DNA of 64,000 nt from Trochalopteron elliotii (GCA_024734555.1 JANPWX010000215.1:1250012-1314011); one strand, 5' to 3'. Positions 13,479 through 28,600 are shown, counted from the stretch's first letter. Translations and numbers: made by a program. Notes: a model not told the origin generated them from the sequence alone.

Positions 13479-14185
13479 ACAAAATACCACATACACATTA
13501 CCTAAATATGCATTCGTCCTTCATAAGGCACCATTATGTTTATTGCATTAATGAATGAAAATTTTGCAAGGGTTTAGTATTGCCTGGAAGGTGCCGTTTC
13601 AATTTTAAAGCAACTTTAAGAGGTTTAAATGTATTTGTTGTACTGCATTAAAATTGAATTCGTTTAAACATCCATTTTCAGTTTGAAAAGAGGAGATGAA
13701 AGATCTGAATGATACAGATAATCTGTGTGAGTTAAATCTGGAATGTGGGTGTCAAAGGTCCCTGTTCTCTGTGAAGAGCTACCTTGCTGACTAGGCAGAG
13801 ACATTTCTTGAACCTGACCCTTTTACACTTCAACCCCATAGTCTAAGCTGACAGTAGCTTTTAGAATTTGCTATTTCTCTATATACCCAAAAATCTTACT
13901 AAGAAGTTATTGAAATGTTAAAGAGCAGTGAAAATCATAGCATATTTAATGAAATTAATTGGTATAAATTGTCCGATCAGTTTTAAAAGAAGCCAGTTTT
14001 GTCAAGCTACCTACTGTTTTAATGCACTGTCCAAAACTATCTCCAAAAAGCTAAGAACAATACTGTTCTGTCTTCATTAACAGACAACATATTTTGGCAG
14101 TCAATGCTTTTGTAGCTCCCTTGAGTGGTTCTGTAAGTCAGATTTCACTGATAATTGCTTTAATAAAATCTATTTTAACATAAAG
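13479..14185. other. Noncoding, possibly containing a constrained block
   Basis: No gene recognised. The part from about 13,500 to 13,690 is free of simple repeats and has closely packed TAAT-type and TTTAAA motifs, which gives it the look of a conserved noncoding element. That impression is not evidence of conservation. Confidence 0.35.
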
Positions 14186-14325
14186 GGCTTGATTTCAGAG
14201 GTGGCCTACACTTATTTGTGTTGTGCCTTATGCAGGCAAATATCTGTACAAGCACTCACAACACTAATGGGACTGCCCTCCTGGTTAAACAGATGCATAA
14301 GTGCTTTGCTGGGTCAAGGTCCAAT
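14186..14325 (+). repeat. Probable ancient amniote interspersed repeat remnant
   Basis: The segment starts with 'GGGCTTGATTTCAGAGGTGG' and ends with 'AAGTGCTTTGCTGGGTCAAGG'-like sequence, with 'CACTAATGGGACTGC' between them. From memory, very old interspersed repeats in turtles, crocodilians and birds have this arrangement: a 'GATTCTGAGG' start, an 'AATGGGACTxCTCA' middle and an 'AAGTGCTTTGCTGGATC' end. I cannot name the family securely, and the copy is strongly decayed. Confidence 0.4.
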
Positions 14326-17300
14326 GTCTGGATATACAGGTAAAAGATCTTAAACCTGTTTAAATTCTGTATGTGAACAAAAGAAGGAATGACTACCTGA
14401 ATTTTCAGAAAATAACTATAGTTATGTCCATCAGCGTAAAAGGACTAAGCAGGTACCTAGAGATAGAGTCTACACTTCAATACTGACATAACTTCTCACG
14501 TCTGTATATTCCCCATCTGCAGCAGTCTTGTAGATAAAAAAAGAACTTAAAGGAGCTCTGACTGAGCATCTGATATGCCAATAACACAAGAATTAACTAC
14601 TCCCAATAGGTTGTTCACCTCTGTGGCATGCTGAGCTCTCATTGGATATAATATGAGAAGACCAATAAAGGATTTTTTGTGTCTGTGACTGTTGAGCCTG
14701 ATGAATAAATAAACTTTTAATCTTTCTTTCTGTTAATATCTAAAAAATAAATAAAGAAGCCTAAGGCACTGACATGAAAGACCAGTTATTAAATCCATTA
14801 TCTAAATAAGAATATAATTTTTGATTAGGAGACAAGAGGGAGTCTTAACAGCAAATTAAATCTGTTTGTCAGTTGGCCTCTTTTTCTGGTGAAATGACCA
14901 AAGTTTTCTATTGCCCTTACTTCTCCCCATCCTGACCTCTCTAGCAGAAGACAGCCTTGTCATCAAAGCCTGCAGCCAACAGGTGGAGGAAAAGAGTTTC
15001 AGTCCTCTGTCCAAAACCTTCGACATCACAGGATACAACAGGGAAACTAATGAAAGCAAATGTTCCCAAGACAGTGTACAGAAGAAAAAAAGAGAGATAT
15101 CTCAAGACCGTTACTGAAGCTGGACAATACAGGCCCTAATGACTTTCCTTGTAGAGAGCCTGAGGTAAAGAAGTAGTCATGGCAGGATGAATCTGGCCAG
15201 GAAGGAAGAATCAAGATTGCTCCTAAGATGTTGAAACATGTATTTTCTTTTTGTGATTCAACATACTGCAGGAGCTTTATTGCATTTTGGTGAGGCAATC
15301 ATAAAGGAACACCAAATACATCCTCTCTAATCTGCTGTTGGTTGCCTGGGGAAAGAACACACCGTGATTTACAGTCCACAAACTTCATGGACTTCATGGA
15401 CAGAATGAAGACCTTGATTTTAAAAATCTCTTTCCTCCAAAAGCATTTTAAAGCCACGTGCACTTAACATAAACACGTTTGTTTCAGAAGAAAGCCTTCT
15501 GCTAATTGCAGAGTCTTTATTTTCATAGTTAAAAAGTGTAAATAAGTCTTTTGTGTTATTGCTTACTTCACCCCTCCATGCTGTTTGCAGATTACTGCCT
15601 TCCCCTTTTCCTACTCTCCTCTCCTCTGTTGGTGTACCCTTTCCCAGCCAAATAGAGCTAAATAACCTGTTTCATGCCAGGTAACCCCTTTGGTGAGCAT
15701 ATTATTGGTCTGTTATTTGTTCAGAAGTGGGGGATTGCTGAGTCCCTTTCAAGCAAACTGCACGAAAATCTTCACAAATGAGCCTATGCCATTAGTAACA
15801 AGAGCACTAAGGGAGCCATTGTAGTGACTGAATGAATATTATGGATCTCTCTCTGTAATTTAATTCTGGAACTGGGAATGTTATGTGGTGTGTGAAGAGC
15901 TGAAGTACTGCCCCACCACCCCCTCCTCTCTTGCTCACACTCACACACAGAAGGAAATCAATGGCAGAAATATTCTTGCAGTACTGAATACATATGCACA
16001 TTGGCATTTATGATAATTTGTGCTCCCTGTGGGGTGAAGAAGGTGTCTTAGAGGAAATTAGAACAGCCTGACACTGGTGCAGTCTCCCACCCTGCCATAC
16101 AGGCCACGATTGACAAGGGCCCTTGTAAATAGAGAATTTAAGGAGGATGCTTTTCAAATTACATATAAGATGGCTGAAATGACATTTAAAATGCCAGTTT
16201 AAGCAAGAATGAATTTTCTGAATTATTCCCTTCATAATGTGTCATTGCACTTTTGCTGCATTTCCAGGACATTGATTGTAAATCTTATCCAGTGGCTCAT
16301 TTAAGAAAATATGCAGAACTGGAGTATTTAATATATGTCATGGATTTGCATACATAAGAACAGTTATTTACAAAGTACTGAACTGTAAAACAAATTTACA
16401 TTAATATTGGATTCAATCTTTTCAGAATGCTTTTATATGTAAAGGTAACTTGCCAAGTGCAGAGCTATAATACAAAAGAGAAAATGTCATTCCATATAAC
16501 TATAAAACTGACCAGGAGAACTTCTTATTGCTGAAATGGAAGGTTTCCTAAACTATGAAATTATAGCAGAAGCAAATAAAAGATATAAGAACAAATGGAA
16601 TTAATTCCAGCAAAGCTGTCAGACATTCTGTGTGAGAAAGTTAATCTCTCCTGTACTGACAACATTTTTTGTTTGTTGTATTTGCAGTCAGAGCTAATAA
16701 AACCAATTTTGATTTGTGGCGGAGATCAGTTACTTCATTCATAAGAACAAAAAGAATCCTGCATCCATATTTGCATGGCACACAATGAACCAATATCAAA
16801 TTTGGAGGGCATATGTTACAGCTTTCACAGCAGTTATGCCTCAAAAGGTGATTTTTCTATTTTGTGCACACAGATTAAGAATTCTAATGTATCTATCCCA
16901 GAGTACAGGTTTCTCTTCACTTGCGCCACTGGATAAGCACTGTTTAGGTGATGCTATTCAGAACCATAGCAATATGGAGACTAGCAATTTTGTTTGGAAT
17001 AAATTACATATGAATAGGCCTATTTTTTTTTTTTAATGTATTGAATATCCCTTGTTAAAAAAGCTGTTGGAAGAAGTTTTTTTTCATATTAGGAATCTGT
17101 TTCATGTTAAAAGACCTTAGTAGGTATGGTCTTCCAACACAGTGAGTCTAAGAGAAGTCACAGTAAAACTTATTTTGCTCATGTCTTTTCCCCTGAAAAA
17201 TTAATGTGTGTCACAAATGATGGAAGACAGCTCTGATTTAGGTATCTAGTAATAAAGTTATTTGAAGGAAAGAAAACATGTAAGCTGTGTTTGCAAAATT

Positions 17301-20300
17301 TGGAAGTAGCCCAAAAGAACATCCTCAGAGCCACCATGGAGCTGGCTGGTCTTCACAACATTTGGTCTGGTCTCTCAGTCCCTGTGATGAGATCTGGACT
17401 GTAAGGTCCTCCGGAGTTTCTTTCCTGACCTTCTCTCTCTTATTCTTGATGCAGCTGGCAAGTTGTGCTGCACAGCTGTCTTTGCTCTGATTCCCCATAG
17501 CTAGCTGACACTTGCAAAGTGTAAAGAAAACAGAGGAAAGTGACTGAAATGCGATGGGCCTGACAGCTTCAGAAGGAGCAGCCAAAGAGCATGATTGGAG
17601 AGGTTCTTGCCATCTACATCAGGCAAGCATTTTGGATGCAAAGGCAAGGGGCAGACAGAAGCTGTCAGCTTATACACACAGGCATTTGAGATTAGTAACT
17701 CATTTGCTTGCTGTTTTCAGTTTAAAAGCTCTTCATATCAAGTTTTGACAGTACCTTTGAAAGCACTTTACAAACCACTTCTGTATTTCAGTCTTTCTAT
17801 CCTCCTCACTACAGTGAATGGAGAGATCTGATCCTTACAAAATAAAGACGTGGGGCAATGTGATCCATTTAAGATATGCAGGAAGTGACTTCTGACTAAG
17901 ACAAGGTTAGCATGACTGTCTCATGGTTGGTTGTAAGGACTTTTCACTTTACTGTGTGTCTTTTGACCAGGATCAAGGATGCTGTCTGGTATTAAGTCTA
18001 ATCACTAACAACAGACATGGCATAAACTGACTATGTTATCATTAGTACCTGGAACTAACATATTTTTTTACTTCTTAATACTTCAAGATTCATAAATTCA
18101 ATCCTGTTTCTTTATAAACATATCTAGTATTTGTCTTAATTAAAGCAAGATTATCTTATTGCAACATTTGGAATAACATAACTAGAAGATTATTATAATT
18201 ATTTGTTTTAGTATTATTCTTGCTTTCGCTGTACTGTACACATTTTCCAAAGGATTTCTACAGATTAGTTTATTGAGGTTTTTTTAATCTTAATTTTTTG
18301 ACCAGAGGCCCAGATTAAGATCAGAGATTTCTCATGATAGACATGCTATGATCACATGTGAAAATGTAATTCTTTTCTCAAAGGGAATGGTGTACAAACA
18401 TAGGTAAGTAAGGGAAAAAAAGGTAATATTCACGCTGCTTTCATGCTCATTTTTTCAGAGAGTTGTATTTTTCAGATCTTAAAGTATCAACTTTTTAATT
18501 TATTCCTTCAGATAATATTTATTAACTGATTTCTTTTTCTCATAGTTTTTTTTCAGGATTAATCATCCTTTGTCAGAGCAACAGAAGAGTTTTTGTTTTA
18601 TTTCTCGTGGAATTTATCCAGTTACAACTTTATAAGATAAATTTAGTTCCAAGAATAATAGGATTTGGTACACTGAGTTGGTTCCATAAAAAGCAGATTG
18701 GGAAGTGCAAACATATTGTAAATCAAGAATCTACATCTTTCTTTTCCCTGATTGTTTGGAAACAGGAGCCTGAACTTCTGCATTTTGCTGAAGATAAATG
18801 GGGGAAGCACTAGAAAGTTAAAATGCGCACTTTCTGCTTAGTGGAAAGATAAATTGGGACAGGTATATGTATTTACCAGCTCAGAATTTCACTGAGGCAG
18901 GGGATGCTAAAAAGAGGAGAAAAATCTGGTAGTGGTAGCTCTGAAAAACTACTGCAACTGAAGTCATGTGTATAACAAGACATGCCATACAAGAAACATG
19001 AAGAATGATATTTGTAATATAAGAATGGTGACAGAAAAATATAGAAGGTGTCATCCTAAATCCGGCAGAAAGTGAACATTTGTGCCAAGTGCTAAGTGAA
19101 AAGTGATTTGGAGTGAAAAGAAAACTGCTCCTTGTTTAAACCTAACATTGGATTTAGAAAGATCTTTAAAAAAGTAGAAGTATTTTGTAGATCATGTTTA
19201 ACTGTCCCCAAAATAGCTCATGTGCGAACTTCCCATATCAAGACATAAAAGGACATGAAAGTGTCATAAAGTTATATTTGTACTCTGTCAAGTTACTTTG
19301 GTTATATCCAGTTACAATATAATAGTGGGAATTCCAGTACAAATTGTCATAATTAGATTCTAGAACACTTCAAGTTACAGCACATTATTACAATATTTTC
19401 ATGTCTTCATCTCAAGAAAGGATTATCTTTATGCTCACTCTTCACTATACTAAGAAATAAGATAACTTAAAAGTCCTAAACTGTGCTCCATTTAGATCAT
19501 TAAACAAAAGCATTGCCTATTGGATAAATACTATAACAGAATTTACATTTGAAGTGTTATGGAAAAATCTGTGAAAGCTCTGTCTATTTAATCTAATTGC
19601 TAGTTAAGGTCGTAAAGGCATGCTATTTGGCCAAGCCTCACAAATTTGCTTGGCACAATATTTAGTCACATTTTAGGAACTTACCCTTCCATTGATTTTC
19701 TTGCCTTCAGCTTTTCTCTTAGGTGGGTGGCTTGAGAAAATTTTTGGACAACCTGTTAAATTCTATTTTCCAGAATTCTTCCACTTGTGCATCAACTGGC
19801 TATCTTTCCTGGATTTCTCTATTCTGTTGTTTTTGTTTTTTTTCAGTGGGAGATAGTAATATTCTCTTTTCAGTCTTTTGTCTGAAATTTTTTTACTAAT
19901 TTTTAAATTCTTTTGCAAAAATGATTTTATAATCTTTTTGTAATTTTATAATTGTAAAAGTGTTTTACAAGAGCATAGATATAACCACATTTATTCAGAA
20001 CAAATGTTAGCCTACTATCCTATACCTGACTGTGGCCAACTACAAAGAAATATGAGAACAAAGTGTAGAAACAGTGTGCACAATTTATCTCTTCAGCTTC
20101 AACTGAATGACTTCCATAGCTTAACTACCTGATTATGTGTATGTTAAATCTACTAAGTCCATCTGATGCCCTTTACTTCTTAAATCTTTCCCCTTAATCT
20201 TTTTCACGTTCCTCCCTATATTACAACCTGTTTCATATTCCCCTCAGCTGTCTGTTGTTCAAACTAAAGATGATAGGTCAGTTAACCTCTCCACTCACTG

Positions 20301-23300
20301 AGAGAGATTAAATCAATCTCATCACTTAATTACCTTTGTTGACTTTCCTTTCACCTTTTGCAGTTCTACCACTTTTTTTTTAATTGGGGGAACAATAGTT
20401 TCACTGTGTTGAGAATGTCTGAATGCTTATGAGAGAGTCACGGGTTTATTTTTGTTCTCTACTCTTTCCCTATTAATCCAAGTTATTATTTTTTTTTAAC
20501 TACTAGTGAGCAGTGAGAGGAATACAAGGGATCTTTTTGGTGTGGAAATCAGTAAGGAACAGTACACTGTGCACTCTAATTTTTCCAGGGGATCCATCTA
20601 ATTTTAGACTTCTCCAGGCCCCACTACCAAATAGTCTTGGTTCATACTATTTTGTGCTTTGTCTTTGTTTTAAAGGTCATTTGTGAAATATGTTATTAGA
20701 ACCCATATAAAAGATACAGAAATCATTGGAACTGTAAATTACTTGGAATCAGTCCCTTATATTTTAATGAGAAAATCAGGTATTTTATCATGAGCACACT
20801 GAATGAAGTTAAGGCTGATTTACTTCACCCTGCACTACTCCAGTTCTGGAATCAGATTTGACATACAGGTAAGTAGGACTGCCACAAAAAAGTGAACAAA
20901 AAAGATGATAGCAAAATTGCAGTATTGGAAAACTTAAGTTATGACTACAGTATATTTTCATAAATATAATGAATAACTACTGAACTACTGCCAGAAATGG
21001 CTGCAACCCAAAAATACTGAAAAACATACTGTATTAAGGAACATATGATTGGCACTTGTTTTTTTAAAGTTAAATTCTGTTTGGTTCCTTTTTGCTAGCC
21101 TCACTGCAACTGATTGATTTCAAATAAAGTGACAACCTAAAAATATCATTCTTTAATTTAGTTTCCAAGCAATTTGTTTCTTTTTGCTCCAACTTCCAGA
21201 ATTCAGCTCCGCCAGATTTTTTTATAAGTTTCTGAATCTCACACAAGTTTCTTAATTCTCGTCTAATCTTGCCTACATGTCTCCCAGGTGTTGTTGCCTT
21301 ATTTATTTTCCTTTTCACTGAAGCAGTGCAACCAGGAACTGTCACACCCACCAATAAATCTAGCCATAATTACGAAGTGTTAAAAATCCTGGAACATAAC
21401 TTCTGGCCTACAAAGAATCTTGGTCCTCTCCTTTTCATTTCTTCTTCTCCTTGCTCCTCTTTCTGATAACTTCTTTCCCTTTGGAAAAGTTACTGACAAG
21501 GATCTCCCGAAAACATTATGAAGATCAGCAATGCTTAATTTCTCTCTCAAAACCTGCAGAACTCTCAAAAGGTTTGCAATGAAGTATAAACCTACTTATG
21601 CCTGTGATTAGAAATTAGAGATTAATAATGATTGACATGAACGTTCCACAAAGAATCTGTAATTATAGCTGCACAAATGAACAGGGGAAAAATACAAAAG
21701 AACTGTGATGTCACTCAGCCCTCTCCTTTTTTATAAAATTAATGAAATGTTTCCAAGTTCATTTCTTGGGCTGATCAGAAAAGTATTCTGCTGGAAAGAA
21801 ATCAAATGATGGCAAGTATGCAGGATTTCTAATAAAATATTTGCATTAAAACAGTAATATATTCTTCATTTTGATCATATGCTTTTTTATTTTTGTATAG
21901 TTTGGGTCAAAAAGAGATATCATTAAGCATAAAAAGGCAAAAAAATGTATGAATAATAGCTCCATAATCAGTGCATTTCATTAAGTGAGCAGAAGCAACC
22001 TTGGCAAGAGTGTGATACAGGTACAGAGCGCAATAATTTATGTATATATAAGAATTTTTTTTTTAATGTCTGGAAAATCTTCATATTCATTGTCCTCCAT
22101 AAGTTTTCCATGAGATGTTGGTTCAGCTACAGCTGTTTGAACTCACACATTTACTACACAATCTTCAGACAGTAAACTTCAACGTGAATACAAATGATCC
22201 TTTACATTCCTAACTCCCAAATATCCATAGCCTGCAAGGATTAGCAATAATAAATAACATTTTTCCTTACACATGGAAAAGGAAGGAGAAACTAGACATT
22301 ATTTGCTCTAAGCCTCACTGTTCCTAAGTGGGTAAGTGTGGTTACAGCCTGAGAACCGCATGTGTGGTCAAGCTCAACCTCTCAGACTGAGAGACTCCAG
22401 GTGACTGAATCCCTGCAATCCTTTGGAGTAGAAATCAGTGTGAAGCGCTGAGTCCTTTGCCTGAGTTTCCTGACCTGGATAGAGAGATGATTCACATCAG
22501 TTTAGACTCAACATGACTGCTAATGTGTAGATGATGTGGAAACCTGGGTAAAGATGATCTCAATACAGTCAGTTGAAGACTGTAAATATTGTCTTCAATC
22601 CCCAAATTTTCTAAGTAAAAATATCCATCCTGAGTCAAGTTAAAAGCCCTTCTAAGCCTAAGAAGAATCCAGGACTGCTCTCCCCACAAAACCCCTCAAA
22701 ATTTAGTAATCCTGGGAATAATTACTTTTGGTCACTGGCAGCTTTCACATTTATATGATTTTGCAAAATCACAAGCAAGGGGATATGCTGGAGCTCCAGA
22801 GATATTGTTATAGAAGAAATGCAGGGACCTCATCTCAAAACCAGAAGGATTCAAAAAAATTTCATGAAATGTCTCAAGATTATAGATGTTTTTGTGTCTC
22901 TGGCAGCAACTGATATGGAAACTGTAAACATAAATTACATGATTTTTAATGAAGGCTCTCTTATCCTTTAGAAAACTATTGTGTATGCAGGTATTGAAAC
23001 ACTTGAGCAGTCTGAGAGAATGTCTTCATAGTGTTCTATATTACAGTGAATGACAAGTTTGTCACTGATGACAGCAGGTATTCAAACAGGTTCATACAGA
23101 GAGAGAGAATGACATGCACTTTAAGAACCTCAGCATAACATCTGTAATAGTTTATAAAACATAATTTATATGGATTAAATGAAAATAACTATAATTTACG
23201 TTAAATGGATGTACAGATGTATTTTATATGCATTGTATAATAAATGCATCTAAAAATTATTGCAATCTTTTTTAATGCTTTTAAATGACTGACATTTTTA

Positions 23301-25623
23301 GATTTTATTTTGGTTTTTTAGCTCATTTTTATATACATTTATAAAAAGAGTTGTTACTTTTAAAATACAACTTGAAACCACTGGAATATTTGAGTAGTAA
23401 TAAAATCTCTCTGCTGGGTACCCAACAACCTGTGCTACTTACTACAAGCCACTGAATTTATTATTGTAATGGCTTATGAGTAATAAAATATTGATATTGT
23501 TAAGAGACAAATTACGCCAAAAGAAAAATTATTTGTCTTATAAACATAGCTTGTGTAATAGTTTACATATTAGGTAGGACTAAAACCTATTCAGTGTCAA
23601 AATACTTCCACCTTATTATATTTTCTCCTTCAGGACAACTTAAAATGTATTTTCAGCCACTCTTACATGTATTTTTTCAAAATAACACCATCAGTTTTAT
23701 TATTTTTATAGTGCCAGAGGGAATTACCTCTTATTTTGATTGTATGTATTTATTAAACCAGCTTGTTTTTTATGATTATGAGAATTATCTTCTTGATAGC
23801 ATAGCACGATCTTTAAGCAAAGTTACACAGACAGCCTCCTTGGCTGTGTTACATCTTTTCTCCCTTCCTCTTTTTTTTCTTGTTCTTTGTTTCCTTCACA
23901 TTTCTTCACCTTTACTGAGACAGCCCCCAAATATGTCTTTTGTGGCTTAAGTTTATGTCATCTTCTTAGTCCAGATATACTGATATATACAATATAGACA
24001 GATATGTATTTCTATTATTTTTTGGTAATTCTTGCTTCCTCCCTTTCTGTTTTGCATTGTGAGCATGTCAGTTTCTGTAGTCCAGACATCTCCCCACATC
24101 ATCATAAGATACTTTTTCCACCATTTTCATAATACCAAAATATGATCCATGACTCAACTGCAAGCTCAAGAGCAAGACATCTTATTTAGAGAATGACAGG
24201 ATGAGAAGAAGCATCTTTGTCTCTGTCAGCATATGAGCACACAGTCCTGGAAATCTTGGGCCTGACCCACTGGTAGCACATGCCAATCACAGATCTCTAA
24301 ATGCACATGTACATGCACATGTATCAAAAATCTATTAGTATTTAGGCACATACATAATCCATAAATATAGATGTTGACAAAAAATCTATTGATGACATCC
24401 TGTTGTCTAATTTTAATTTTATTTTAATCTGATTTATATTGATGCAACATGAATACTCACACAATAAATAAAGACATTCAAGAATTATGAGTGACAGTAA
24501 AATCACAGAAAATCAGACAAAACAAACACAAAGTACAATATTTAGTCCATAAAATGGAGAATCTGCCAGAGCTTGTCAATATTCTTTTAAGAAATCCTGT
24601 AGCATGGTATGTCAGAAGCTCATTGAAATGAAGTGGCCTCTGTGAGGGTTTGCCAATCCATCCGTGCAGTCCACGCTGCCCAATCAATAGGTAATGAATG
24701 CTTACAAAGTGACACTATCAGCAAGGGAAGTGTTTGTATTAATGAAGAAAAAAGGGGATCTAGGGAAGGAAATCCTCATACTGTTACTGTATGTCAGCTT
24801 AAAATTTTAAAGGAGCTGGACTGTTACCATATGGGGAATATTGCATGTGAAAACCCAAAGGATAAGTGTAGTAAGAAGAAACTCAACAGCATATGCATTC
24901 TGGAGCATTCAGTGCTATCTCATTAAGAGAGATTTTTGTTATTAGCAGTTTTTATTATTTTTGAAATACCAACCATTTTTAGCAGTATAGTACTGTCGGG
25001 TGACTTTATTCTAGCATAAGGTTTGATTAGGTTTGAGACTACACATACAAACAATAAAAAGGACAGATACTGTATGGAAAACATAAACCTTAGCAGACTG
25101 AACCCAATAAGTGCTTTAACAGTGTAAGTGCTCAAGCAGTCATCTGGGGCTGTTACCAAGAAAGCAATATATCTGATTTTACTCACTTGTGGTTGTTATA
25201 TATTTACTGCATCAAAACAAAATGTCAAAGCTCCTTTACTGTAAAACTGTAGTGAATAGCAGCATTCGAGAGCTGAGCAGCTGCTCTGTGGTGAGCTTGC
25301 TGAGGAGACACAGGAAAATGCACATCTCCACTCTATCTCTGTAAAGCTTATGGAAAAAAGCAAATGAGAACCTTGAACAGAGGCCCCATATGATTACTCG
25401 TCTGATTTGGATGGACATTGGGTTTGTGGCTCACTCCCAGACTTGGAGTTGTACTTCATTCCTCAGCTCATCTGCACCTTTTTCCCCATGGAACCTGAGT
25501 GTGGTACTTCTACCTCCATGTGTTCCTAATGTAAAGTTGTATCCTAGTATTTCAACATCCACAGCGAAAGGTTTCATGCTTATAGTTGGAGATGACTTTC
25601 ACCTGGAGCAAACTAATCTGTAA
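14326..25623. other. AT-rich noncoding DNA, no gene recognised
   Basis: About 11 kb with no supported gene. Overlapping short frames on both strands at 14,856-15,298, 16,641-17,036, 17,287-17,831 and 21,070-21,568 have no recognisable domains and no splice context. Visible structure is limited to a 9-bp tandem duplication (15,382-15,399, ACTTCATGG twice), a run of 12 T residues (17,023-17,034), a small AT hairpin (19,952-19,970, TTGTAAAA and its complement around GTG) and a 12-bp tandem duplication (24,301-24,323, unit ATGCACATGTAC). A splice-donor-like CAG/GTAAGT occurs at 20,868/20,869 without a matching upstream acceptor. Confidence 0.55.
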
Positions 25624-28600
25624 AAATACATTACAGAGGACTGACTAGAAATACTCTGACCTTTTTCAGACAGAACTGGCCTGAATGATGATTTATGGTG
25701 ATTTATTTAGGTTCAGTCATGGATATTTGCCTTCAGTCTCAGCAGAATGTCAGCTCTTTGTATGTTTTTTTTTTTTTGTATTGCTTGTAATTATCAGGGA
25801 TGATGTTAAGTCACGAAGCTCATATCACATAAATCACTTTCAACAACACCAAACTTAGTAGGGTTCCTGGAAGTTGAGTTTGTGCAGCTCTAATGCTCAA
25901 CACACTCCTATTCAAGGTGACTTACTATTTTATACCCACGAAGAAAATGGCCTTGGTTAAGAACCTCTGCAATTTTCTTATCCTGGTCTTTTGACATTTG
26001 CTTTTTTAGGTGGTTAAAACTGAAGTCAGGGAAGCATTGACATCAGTTCCAGAACTCTATTTTTCTCTACAGGAAATCTTGTACAGGGTTCTCATGTTCA
26101 AACTGGGTAAAAGCACTGTCATTTAAGTAATGGGCAGTACACTTCTTTTAGTGGAAAATACTTTGGGTGCCTATTGCCTTGGAAAATAAGCAGAGAAGCC
26201 ACAACTGAGAATCAGACACTACTGTTGTGAAGAACAATACGTTTTATGATTCCTTTTTTTCCTTTCTCAATGCTACAAGGGATATGAAGTTTTTAGCAAA
26301 AAATAAACATCAGTAAGAGTTACGAGATTTTACTACAAGTCTCTGCTACCTCAGATGTGAAGAACAATATTTTACAATCAAGTTCTCCATTAGACCTTCA
26401 AAACAATGCCAGAAATATAAGCAGACAAAAAATAAGAATAAAAAAAGAAATTCTTAAAACAAAAAGTCCTCTTAAAAGATATGTGTTAGGAATTATAACA
26501 GATAATTTTATTAAGAAGTCAACTGATTAACAAATATTAGCACTGTCTTTTTGTATTTCTAAGGTACAAAACATGCATTGATTTCTTCATAGACTGCAGA
26601 AACAAGAAGACCTGAAATCAGGTGATTTCTGAAACTGCAGTATGAACCCCATCTATAAAATCAGATCAAGAAGCATTAAAGATAAAAAAATTTTATATGC
26701 TTCTGTATTCTCAACCAGAACATAACTGTTTATCTGAACATAATTTAATGTGTACAGTTGCCAACTTAAAGAATGCAAGACATATTTTAGGAGTTGATTT
26801 TGATTTTATCTTTTATGATATCAGGGAATGAATATGTATTTTTGCTTAAAGTAGCCAAAGAGGAAAATTCTCCTTTGCTTTGTCCTCCACTGCATTTCAC
26901 ACAGTGGCAGTGAGTTACTCAAGTCATCTGGGTTACATGTGCCTCAGGTAAACTCTTGGCTGTGTAAAATAGTCTACACAGAGTTTTACACTAAGTTTAC
27001 AGAATTTTACCATATTGTATATCTTCAATCAAGCACCATAAATAGTAAAAAAAAATCCATGACTGATTTTCTGTGTAGTCTTCAGTATTTTGTGTAATTT
27101 TTTTGTACTTCTTAAGGCAAAGACAAACCCCTCTCACTCTGAGTGACATGAAAAATAAGAATTATAATCTTAACTGGCAGACATTGTTTTAACAATAGTA
27201 ATTAGTTGTAGTGATATATTTACGTATCTATAAAAACTTTCAATGCACTCTTCAAATGTGAATTTGAGTTAGTTTGTTTGCCTTGTATTCGCTTTTTCTG
27301 ACAACTGCAGATGTTTTGTTATTTTCTAATTGTGTCTGTATAAATTTGCAAACATAAAACCCACACAGTTTTTGACAACTGTTTATTTGTAAACTAGTAA
27401 ATGTACAGATTTCTAGTTTTGCAATTCATTTTGTAACAACTTAAATAAATCTGAGCCATTTGCTTTGTGAGTTCTGAAGTAATGTGAGTAAAACAATTAA
27501 ATCAGCAGTTTCCACACAAAATTACCTGGGAGGATAGGACCTGGGAGCCTATACATAAGATTGTGAAAATATTCCTGTTGCTTTTATGTGCTCAGATGAG
27601 CCTCATTTAAGTCATAAAACAATGTATGACTTTTGGAGTGGGCTACTATTTAAACCTGTTGTGTATCTGTTAGCTATGGTGGTATGTTTTGCTACACTGA
27701 TATACCACCAATCACACATAGTTTTTATTACTCACCCTCACTCAGATCAGCAATGAGAAAAAAGACTTTAGCCATCCATTTAGTATCTGTCTGTTTTAGT
27801 TAGTGATAGTGGCCCTCAATTAAAAGCCCTTTTAAATTTCACTTCTTTATCTCAGATAGAATGCATTTTTATACACTGCAAAAAGAAGCTATTTATCTTT
27901 TTTTTTTTTTTAATTCTTAAGATATTGCTTGATATTATTAGGAGAATACTCAGTCTGTGGTTTTATCTTTGCTTGTCATTGGACCACCCTTAGCTGTAGT
28001 ATATCAATGTTTTGACCTCCAACATGGAATATGTAGGGAACAACTTAAGGAGGAAAAAGGAAACCCCCGAACAACTCCCAAATAAAATTCTTTCTTCATT
28101 TAATTTGTGACCTTGGCAGACTTGAAAAAAGAAGTTGTTTGTGCCAGCTTGGGCCTTGTTCAGCATTCAGACGTGACTCTGTATCAGTGATTTCAAAAAG
28201 CCATTTGGAATCAAATTCATGACTATGCTATGCTCCAGAAATGTTTTTGCCTGAATGATATGCAGGTCTCACTTCACAAAGAGGGCCACACACAAAAGAT
28301 CAATGATTAAAAACATTAAAGATATGGAAGTTTCTTGTGAGAGAATTAAATATTTCACATCAAGAAGGACAGAGCTTGATGAAATACTCAGTTCCTTTGT
28401 ATCTTTACTCATTCATGTGGCATAAAATTAAGAACAAAAGGGACTTCTTGATTAATGGCCTCTGCTAATCATTCCAGTAGAATACACAGAGACATTTTTT
28501 ATTTGATTTCACTACCAAATTAAGTTTGCGTTAATCATAAATGTCACTTGCACAAAAATCACACATAAATATTCAGAATTATCTATATTTTATCAGTTAT

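Noticed and set aside
20868..20869. Strong splice-donor string CAG/GTAAGT, with a similar one at 38,696/38,697
   Set aside because: Such strings occur by chance every few tens of kilobases. No coding frame or acceptor lies upstream at exon distance.
26224..26370. TGTGAAGAACAATA present twice about 130 bp apart
   Set aside because: The flanks are unrelated and the string is short. It is more likely chance than a duplicated element.
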